DNA from: an uncultured Eubacteriales bacterium
GTDB lineage: Bacteria; Bacillota; Clostridia; Oscillospirales; Butyricicoccaceae
NCBI GenBank assembly: GCA_910579575.1
Contig: CAJTUM010000007.1
Location: forward strand, 34,347 to 98,346
Direction of reading: 5' to 3'
Length of the DNA: 64,000 nt
The translations under genes were made by a program, and so were the position numbers. This document shows, piece by piece, positions 58,406 through 64,000 of the stretch (its first letter is position 1; each line of letters starts with the position of its first letter). The notes under the pieces were generated by a model, which was not told the origin of the DNA, did no database searches, and saw only the letters and a list, made by a program, of their open reading frames with translations.

Positions 58406-59491
58406 ATGTTTACAATTTGTGGACACACACTGACCCCCGGCCAGAAAAAACAAACCGCTCTGCGGCCTTTGCCTGGTTATGAAATGCCCGCGACCCTCGT
58501 CTGCGGCGCAAAACCGGGGAAGACGATTTTGATTACCGCCGGCATTCACGCAGGAGAGTATCCTGGGGTTCCAGCGGTGATTCGCCTTGCAAAAGACGTT
58601 GACCCAGCTCAAGTCGCAGGCAATATCGTGATGATCCACTGCGTCAATACCAGCGGTTTCTGGGCAAGGACCGACTGCCTGGTGGCGGAGGACGGCGGAA
58701 ACCTGAACGCCAATTACCCTGGCAGCCCCGACGGAACGGTTTCCCAGCGGATTGCCAATTATTTTGTCGCGCAGATTTTTCCCTATGTGGATTTTGTAGC
58801 GGATTTGCATTCCGGTTCGCAGCAGGAGCCGTTGACGCCCTGTCTCTTTTTCCCGAAAGGGGAAACGGTTCGCCGGCAAGCGTTGGAGGCGGCCAAGGCG
58901 CTGGATATCCCTTACTTGATTCAATCGGAGGCTCGGACCGGCGAATATAGTTACGCTGCCCACGCCATGGGCATTCCCGCTCTTCTTTTGGAACGAGGGC
59001 ACAGCGGTTTTTGCGAAGAGGAGTGGATTGAGGCGTATCGCAACGACCTGCGGCTGCTTTTGAATTGTCTGGGCTGTTATCCCTATGATAAAAGCTCCGT
59101 CGTGGAAAAGCGTATTTTTGTCCGAACCATTTATCTGGAGGCAGAGGAGGACGGCGTCTGGTATTGCAATGTAAAGCCTGGCGAAACAGTGAAAAAGGGG
59201 CGGCCGCTGGGCCGCATGGAGGATTTTTATGGGAATCTCCTCCATGAATATTGCGCAGAAGCGGACGGCGTTGTGTTTTATCATTGCTGCGGGCTATCGG
59301 TAAAGGCTGGACGCAATTTGGCGGCTTATGGGGTTGAGGAAGCGCAACGACCGATAGAAAACCGGATTGAGCGGCGAGTTTGCAGCCCCTCCTTGCAAAA
59401 TGCGGCAACCAAAAATGGCTGCCGCATTTTGTCGCGTTTTGATTTGAATGGAACGCGAAGCGCCCGTTCCTCTGCGCTTCTTTTGGAATAG
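58406..59491 (+). CDS. Succinylglutamate desuccinylase/aspartoacylase family hydrolase (M14-like)
   Basis: 361 residues as read. Zinc ligands H48 and E51 in AGIHAGEYPG and H135 in VADLHSGS; likely catalytic E196 in ALLLERGHSG; NLNANYPG is the substrate-site loop. The family cleaves acyl or amide bonds of small amino-acid derivatives. The family-like sequence ends about residue 309 (NLAAYG). The last ~52 residues are low-similarity and contain a terminator hairpin, so a one-base loss in the GGGG at 59330-59333 may have removed the stop at 59335. ATG 58406 is preferred over 58376, which lies too close to the -10 box. Confidence 0.82.
   Translation: MFTICGHTLTPGQKKQTALRPLPGYEMPATLVCGAKPGKTILITAGIHAGEYPGVPAVIRLAKDVDPAQVAGNIVMIHCVNTSGFWARTDCLVAEDGGNLNANYPGSPDGTVSQRIANYFVAQIFPYVDFVADLHSGSQQEPLTPCLFFPKGETVRRQALEAAKALDIPYLIQSEARTGEYSYAAHAMGIPALLLERGHSGFCEEEWIEAYRNDLRLLLNCLGCYPYDKSSVVEKRIFVRTIYLEAEEDGVWYCNVKPGETVKKGRPLGRMEDFYGNLLHEYCAEADGVVFYHCCGLSVKAGRNLAAYGVEEAQRPIENRIERRVCSPSLQNAATKNGCRILSRFDLNGTRSARSSALLLE
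59397..59435 (+). terminator. Terminator inside the 3' end of the M14-like ORF
   Basis: AAAATGCGGCA (59397-59407) pairs with TGCCGCATTTT (59420-59430), followed by GTCGCGTTTT. Confidence 0.72.
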
Positions 59492-59505
59492 ACGAAAAGG
59501 GAAAA

Positions 59506-62500
59506 TCAGGCCAAGATTTTATCCAGGGCGGCAAAAAGGATATCGATATCGATGGGTTTGGCGATATGGCCGTTCATGCCGTGTTTCAGGGCGGCCTGTT
59601 TATCCTCTTCAAAGGCGTTGGCCGTCATGGCGATGATGGGCACCGAGGCCAGCTCTGGGTCTGGCAGGGAACGAATGGCTTGAGCGGCCTGATAGCCGTT
59701 CATCACGGGCATTTGAATATCCATCAGCACCAGCTGGTAATGGCCCGCCGGGGCGCTTTGCAGCATCTCCAGAGCCTGGCGACCGTTTTCCGCCACATCC
59801 ACTTCAAAGCCCGCCTCGCTAAGGATAGCGACGGCGATTTCCTGATTGAGCTCGTTGTCTTCCGTCAGCAGGATACGGCCTTCCCGGCGTTTTGCCAAGC
59901 CGCCGGCGTTTTGCGTCACAAGGGGCTTGGCTTCCGCCAGCGAAAGCAGGCAGCGGCGCAGCTCCGACATCAGCAGCGGCTTGCTGCCAAAGGCCGCCAC
60001 GCCCGCCTCTCGGGCTTCCTCTTCAATGGAGGCCCAATCCGATTCGGTCAGCGCGATGACGGAAATATCCTCTCCCGCCTGCTGACGGATGCTGCGGATA
60101 AACTCCACGCCGCTCATGTCGGAAAGCTGCCAGTCCGCCACATACAGCCGGTAAAGATCCTGCGCCTGGACGGCTTGGCGTACCAAGCGCAGGGCCTCTT
60201 TGCCGGAGGAAGCCAGAGCGGTCCGCATTCCCATCTGCTGAAGCATATGAGACGTGCTTTCGCCAGAGCCGGCGTTGCTGTCCACAATCAAGACGGGGCA
60301 GTTTTCCAGGCCGGGAATCGGAAGGGCTTCCTCCGTTTCCGTATAGAGACGGAAGGTAAAGGAAACGCAGACCCGAGTGCCCGCGCCTTGTCGGCTTTCC
60401 ACAGAGATAGAGCCGTTCATCAGATCCACAATGTTTTTGGTGATGGACATCCCCAAACCAGTGCCCTGAATGCCGCTGAGCGTGGAATTGCGTTCCCGCT
60501 CAAAGGGCTCAAAAATGCGGCAGACAAATTCTTGGCTCATACCGATGCCGTTGTCTTGGACGATAAACTGATAATTGGCGAAGCCCTCGGGGGCGCCGGG
60601 CTTTTCCAGCGCCGTCATAGAGATGGCGCCGCCGGCGTTGGTATATTTGACGGCGTTGCTCAGCAGGTTGAGCAGCACTTGGTTGAGGCGCAGCTTATCG
60701 CAGCAAATCTGCTCGTTTTGGATGCCCGAAAGATCCATATGGAAGGTCTGTTGCTTGGCGTAAACGTCCGCCTGCACAATGCTGCGCAGCCCCTGAAGAA
60801 TCTCCGGTAGGCTACACGGCTTTTCCTCCAGCTGGATTTTGCCGCTTTCAATATGGCTCATGTCCAAAATATCGTTGATTAAGCTGAGCAGATGGTTGCC
60901 TGAGGTCATGATTTTTTTCAAATAACCTTCCACGCGGTCCTTGCGGTCGATATGCGCCACAGCCAGCGTGGTGAAGCCGATAATGGCGTTCATAGGCGTG
61001 CGGATATCGTGGGACATATTGGATAAAAACACGCTTTTGGCCTTGCTGGCCCGATTGGCCTGAATCAGCGCGTCTTCCAGCAGGCTTTTTTTCTCCAGCT
61101 CCCGGCGGGTTTCCTCGTCTACGCTGCGGAAGCCCAAGACAACGCCTCGGCTGTGGTTCCAGGAGCCCACCCGCACGGCCTTCATCTGGAAATAGCGCAT
61201 TTCGCCGTTGCACAGGGTGCGGTAGTTGACATAACAGGTCTTATTTTCGGCCAGCGCTTCCTGGAGCCGCTCGGGCGAAAGGGCCAGCCGCATGGCCTCC
61301 CGATCCTCGCTGTACACGCAGGTATGGATATACCGCTCCATACAGTCCTGCATAATCAGGTCGCCGGAGAAAATGGAATCCAAGATGTGGACTTTACAGT
61401 CGTTGATCCGCAGGGCGGAGCCCAGGCCGGTATCCAGGTTGAAGGAGCAGACCAAGTTATAATCGATGCTCAGCGCCTGCATCAGCTCCATTTGGCGGCG
61501 TTCCTGCTCCATCTGTTTCCGGGTTTCCTGCAATTTCTGCTCGGTGTAATCCAGTAGAAAGCGCTGGAAAAAGAGCTGACCGTTTTCCTCCAGCAGCTTG
61601 ACGCTACCCATAATATGCAGGATATTTCCATTGGAATGCCGTACGCGGTATTTCACGCTGACGCTGTCTCCCTCGTTTTTCAGAGAACGGATGGCTTGAC
61701 GCAGCTGCTCCTTGTCTTCGTCTACCACGGATTCGGCCACCATGTCGAAGCCCGCCTCCATCAGCTGTTCCTGGGATTCATAGCCCAGTATGTGCAGCGC
61801 GGCTTTGTTGACGCTGAGAATCTGGGAGCCGTCGATGGTATGGCACAGCACGCCGCAATCCAAGGCGGTGAAGATGTTTTCCATCATCTGATTTTTGGTG
61901 ATAATTTCCTTCTGATAGGCTCGCTCCTGGGTGATGTCGATGGCTACGCCCACTGTGCCCATAACGCTGCCGTCCAGGTCGTATAAGGGGGATTTATAAG
62001 TGGTGAGCAGCTTGGAGCCGTCTTTGGTTTTAACCACCTCTTCCGAAACGCAGGTCTGACGCTTGTTCATAACTTCGCGCTCGGATTCAATGCAGGCAGG
62101 GTCGTCCTCTTCCACATCCCAGATATAAGCGTGGCTCTGGCCCTCCACTTGGGCCTTGGTTTTGTTCACAGTCTTGCAAAAGCTCTCGTTGACCTTTTTG
62201 TGAATGCCGTTCTTGTCTTTATACCAGATGAGATTGGGGATATTGTCAATGGTGGCTTCAAAATAATGATTGGTCTGCCAAAAGTCCTTGCGCGTTTTCA
62301 TGGCCTGCTGCCAGCGGGCAAAGCGGAAAGCCAGCTCCTGGGGCGTTAGCTCGGCGGGCCAGATATCCGCCACACGCTCCAATCCATCAGGCGAAGCGGC
62401 CAGGGAATCCCTTTGTTCGGGGTCTGCCAAAACGATCAATTCTGCATCCTGTTTTTGCGCCGCCGCCAGCGCCGTTAGAGCCGCTTTTTCGTCTATGCCC

Positions 62501-62667
62501 CGAAGGTCGGCAAAAATAACGTCCGCTTTAGCGGCTTTCTGAGGCTCCAAGGCGTCGCTTTGCCAAAATTCATGGGTAAAATGAGGCAGAGGGGCGGCTT
62601 CTTTCATTGGGTCATAGAAAGCGCGTTGCGGACTAATACAATAGAAACGAAGGTGGCAGTGGTACAT
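59506..62667 (-). CDS. Hybrid sensor histidine kinase with PAS domains and two receiver domains
   Basis: 1053 residues, no membrane helix. Residues ~1-125 look like a degenerate receiver (ADVIFADLRGIDE). A PAS domain at ~140-260 (HYFEATIDNIPNLIWYKDKN), a second at ~265-390 (IFTALDCGVLCHTIDGSQIL) and a weaker PAS-like segment ~410-520. HisKA with FLSNMSHDIRTPMNAIIGF (phospho-His ~553), HATPase with DNGIGM (~703), then REC1 (~780-910; VLIVDSN, VADWQLSDMSG, GSKPL) and REC2 (LLTEDNELNQ, LMDIQMPVMNG with D983, AKPID). GGGAGG precedes ATG 62667; the frame runs open through tRNA-Leu but those codons are not coding. Confidence 0.92.
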   Translation of the reverse strand: MYHCHLRFYCISPQRAFYDPMKEAAPLPHFTHEFWQSDALEPQKAAKADVIFADLRGIDEKAALTALAAAQKQDAELIVLADPEQRDSLAASPDGLERVADIWPAELTPQELAFRFARWQQAMKTRKDFWQTNHYFEATIDNIPNLIWYKDKNGIHKKVNESFCKTVNKTKAQVEGQSHAYIWDVEEDDPACIESEREVMNKRQTCVSEEVVKTKDGSKLLTTYKSPLYDLDGSVMGTVGVAIDITQERAYQKEIITKNQMMENIFTALDCGVLCHTIDGSQILSVNKAALHILGYESQEQLMEAGFDMVAESVVDEDKEQLRQAIRSLKNEGDSVSVKYRVRHSNGNILHIMGSVKLLEENGQLFFQRFLLDYTEQKLQETRKQMEQERRQMELMQALSIDYNLVCSFNLDTGLGSALRINDCKVHILDSIFSGDLIMQDCMERYIHTCVYSEDREAMRLALSPERLQEALAENKTCYVNYRTLCNGEMRYFQMKAVRVGSWNHSRGVVLGFRSVDEETRRELEKKSLLEDALIQANRASKAKSVFLSNMSHDIRTPMNAIIGFTTLAVAHIDRKDRVEGYLKKIMTSGNHLLSLINDILDMSHIESGKIQLEEKPCSLPEILQGLRSIVQADVYAKQQTFHMDLSGIQNEQICCDKLRLNQVLLNLLSNAVKYTNAGGAISMTALEKPGAPEGFANYQFIVQDNGIGMSQEFVCRIFEPFERERNSTLSGIQGTGLGMSITKNIVDLMNGSISVESRQGAGTRVCVSFTFRLYTETEEALPIPGLENCPVLIVDSNAGSGESTSHMLQQMGMRTALASSGKEALRLVRQAVQAQDLYRLYVADWQLSDMSGVEFIRSIRQQAGEDISVIALTESDWASIEEEAREAGVAAFGSKPLLMSELRRCLLSLAEAKPLVTQNAGGLAKRREGRILLTEDNELNQEIAVAILSEAGFEVDVAENGRQALEMLQSAPAGHYQLVLMDIQMPVMNGYQAAQAIRSLPDPELASVPIIAMTANAFEEDKQAALKHGMNGHIAKPIDIDILFAALDKILA

Positions 62668-62769
62668 ACCGGATTCCTCCCTATGTAAATCATTGGCGAT
62701 CTCAATGGGCGCGGCGGCCGCGCGCCCAGAAAAATTTTGATGTTTTAAGGCGGAGGGGCCCATGCCAAA

Positions 62770-62805
62770 AAAGAAAAGACACGCCTTGGCGTGTCTTTTC
62801 TTTTT
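62770..62805. terminator. Terminator of tRNA-Leu(CAG)
   Basis: AAGAAAAGACACGCC and GGCGTGTCTTTTCTT form a long stem with a two-base loop, symmetric and so bidirectional. On the minus strand it directly follows the tRNA. Confidence 0.85.
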
Positions 62806-62892
62806 TGGTGCGGATGAAGGGACTTGAACCCCCACGAAGTTGCCCCCACTAGCACCTGAAGCTAGCGCGTCTGCCGATTCCGCCACATCCGC
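62806..62892 (-). tRNA. tRNA-Leu (CAG anticodon)
   Basis: 87 nt on the minus strand: GCGGATGTGGCGGAATCGGC start, anticodon stem CTAGC/GCTAG with loop TTCAGGT (CAG), long variable arm, GGTTCAAGTCC, encoded CCA. Resembles the Leu-GAG gene at 49606 in its D arm and TPsiC arm. Confidence 0.97.
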
Positions 62893-62945
62893 ATATCCAA
62901 TTTTCGTCGCCAAGCGGCTTTAACTCCCCGCTCGGAACATTTACT

Positions 62946-62973
62946 ATTATACCAGCATCGCGCCAGAAGTCAA
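62946..62973 (-). promoter_or_regulatory. Promoter of tRNA-Leu(CAG)
   Basis: Minus strand TTGACT (complement of 62968-62973), 16-base spacer, TATAAT (complement of 62946-62951). Confidence 0.75.
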
Positions 62974-63041
62974 TGGTTTTTTGAAAAAAATCTAAAAAAA
63001 GATTTTCCCATAAAAAGGGCTCCTGATAAGAGAAAAAAGAC

Positions 63042-63070
63042 TTGACAAGCGGAGCAATTAAAAGTATACT
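63042..63070 (+). promoter_or_regulatory. Promoter of the Rrf2 regulator
   Basis: TTGACA 63042-63047, 17-base spacer, TATACT 63065-63070, about 30 bases before the ATG. The AT-rich sequence over the -10 box could hold an autoregulatory operator. Confidence 0.8.
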
Positions 63071-63100
63071 AAATTTGTAAACAAAAGTGGCGGTGAAACG

Positions 63101-63499
63101 ATGAAAATCACGAGAGAAGCCGATTATGCGGTGCGCGTGGTCTATACCATCATGCGCCGGGGCGGGCGGATCAGCGCCCGGGAGATTTCGGAGCAATCGG
63201 GCGTGACTCAACGCTTTGCCCTAAAGATTCTCCACAAGCTGACGGCCGCCGGCATTGTCTGCTCCCACAAAGGGGTCAACGGCGGGTTCACCTTGGCGCG
63301 GAACCCGGCGGAGCTTTCTTTAGGAGAAATCATCGAGTGTATCGACGGTTCTTTTGAAATCTCTCATTGTCTCAGCGAAGGCTTTGACTGCACGCGAGTG
63401 GCGGACAAGCAGACCTGCCAATTCCGCCGGATTTTTGACCAGGTGAGCCGCAGTCTGCGGGACCAGCTTTACGCCATTAAGATGAGTCAGTTTCAATAA
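63101..63499 (+). CDS. Rrf2-family transcriptional regulator with Fe-S type cysteines
   Basis: 132 residues. Winged helix at the N-terminus (KITREADYAVRVVYTIMRRG, ISAREISEQSGVTQRFALKI, HKLTAAGIVCSHKGVNGGF). The segment HCLSEGFDCTRVADKQTC (residues ~89-107) has three cysteines spaced like the cluster ligands of IscR/NsrR-type proteins, so it probably senses redox or iron-sulfur status. GGCGGTGAAACG precedes ATG 63101. The reverse rubrerythrin gene follows 38 bases later and is a likely target or operon partner. Confidence 0.92.
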   Translation: MKITREADYAVRVVYTIMRRGGRISAREISEQSGVTQRFALKILHKLTAAGIVCSHKGVNGGFTLARNPAELSLGEIIECIDGSFEISHCLSEGFDCTRVADKQTCQFRRIFDQVSRSLRDQLYAIKMSQFQ

Positions 63500-63537
63500 C
63501 TTTTGACGATATTATTATTTTTAGGAGGAAAATACCC

Positions 63538-64000
63538 ATGAAAAAGTTTGTTTGTTCTGTTTGCGGTTATGTCCATGAAGGCGACAGCGCCCCGGAAGCC
63601 TGCCCCCAGTGCAAAGCTCCCAAGGAGAAATTCACCGAGCAAAACGGGGACCTGAGCTGGGCCGCCGAGCACGTTGTGGGCGTGGCGCAGGGCGCCAGCG
63701 AGGATATTATGGCCGACCTGCGGGCCAATTTCCAGGGCGAATGCACAGAGGTCGGTATGTACCTGGCGATGGCTCGCGTGGCCCATCGGGAAGGGTATCC
63801 TGAAATCGGCCTGTACTGGGAAAAGGCCGCTTGGGAAGAGGCCGAGCACGCCGCCAAGTTTGCCGAGCTGCTGGGCGAGGTGGTGACCGACTCCACCAAG
63901 AAGAACCTGGAGATGCGGGTCGAGGCCGAGAACGGCGCCACCGCCGGCAAGATGGAGATCGCCAAGCTGGCCAAGGAGCTGGGCCTGGACGCCATCCATG
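63538..64000 (+). CDS. Reverse rubrerythrin / NADH peroxidase (3' partial)
   Basis: The first 154 residues are visible; the gene runs off the right edge. An N-terminal rubredoxin-like domain with FVCSVCGYVHEGD and ACPQCKAPKEKF (one [Fe-S4] site), then the diiron four-helix domain (ECTEVGMYLAMARVAHREGY, KAAWEEAEHAAKFAELLGE). Rubredoxin before erythrin is the reverse order of classic rubrerythrin and typical of clostridial NADH peroxidases that detoxify H2O2 in anaerobes. TTAGGAGG precedes ATG 63538. Confidence 0.93.
   Translation, partial: MKKFVCSVCGYVHEGDSAPEACPQCKAPKEKFTEQNGDLSWAAEHVVGVAQGASEDIMADLRANFQGECTEVGMYLAMARVAHREGYPEIGLYWEKAAWEEAEHAAKFAELLGEVVTDSTKKNLEMRVEAENGATAGKMEIAKLAKELGLDAIH

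Overview
The window looks like a chromosomal segment of an anaerobic, peptide- and amino-acid-using Bacillota, probably a Clostridia member near the Oscillospiraceae. This is inferred from the T-box leader, the DUF4364, DUF3048, YhfC and FapA families, the Rrf2 plus rubrerythrin pair, strong GGAGG ribosome sites, and GC-rich genes separated by AT-rich gaps. I see no rRNA, CRISPR array, phage or insertion sequence. Three tRNA genes are present: Ala-GGC, Leu-GAG and Leu-CAG.

Layout. 1-3235: tail of a dipeptide/oligopeptide ABC operon (permease, permease, ATPase, ATPase). 3430-7528: histidine phosphatase, YhfC-type membrane protein, FapA-family protein and two small DNA-binding proteins. 7663-10962: tRNA-Ala, a small protein, then a T-box-controlled methionine transporter metNIQ. 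11039-15905: DUF6273, DUF3048, DUF4364 and DUF3298 proteins and a degenerate signal-peptidase-like membrane protein.

16421-40194 is the most striking part. One oligopeptide transporter core (two permeases, two ATPases; 18583-22387) is flanked by ten complete paralogous substrate-binding lipoproteins, one before and nine after it, all on the + strand. Nine of the ten have their own near-consensus promoter with exactly 17 bp between the -35 and -10 boxes, and most have their own terminator. The AT-rich gaps repeatedly carry a TTGTGCAAAAT / TGCACAAAA element. I infer a set of exchangeable, separately regulated receptors feeding one shared translocator.

40373-47766: AI-2E family exporter, a 1053-residue protein with two TIR-like domains followed by Sel1 and TPR repeats, a coiled-coil protein, RNA 2'-phosphotransferase KptA, YaaA, and two small genes whose frames look broken. 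48125-51619: a class-C beta-lactamase-like lipoprotein, tRNA-Leu, an HTH membrane protein and a C45-type amidase whose promoter lies between two copies of a palindrome.

51764-58294 (minus strand): a cobalamin riboswitch with a terminator precedes a nickel/peptide-type ABC transporter and the cobaltochelatase CbiK. I infer a B12-regulated cobalt or corrinoid-precursor uptake operon. Its two permeases are read as one fused protein because of a G6 tract. 58406-64000: an aspartoacylase-like hydrolase, a large hybrid sensor kinase, tRNA-Leu, an Rrf2 regulator and the start of a reverse rubrerythrin.

Four sites (46816-46823, about 47665, 55201-55206 and about 59330) look like single-base indels, three of them at homopolymers. 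They may be sequencing errors or real slippage or decay.
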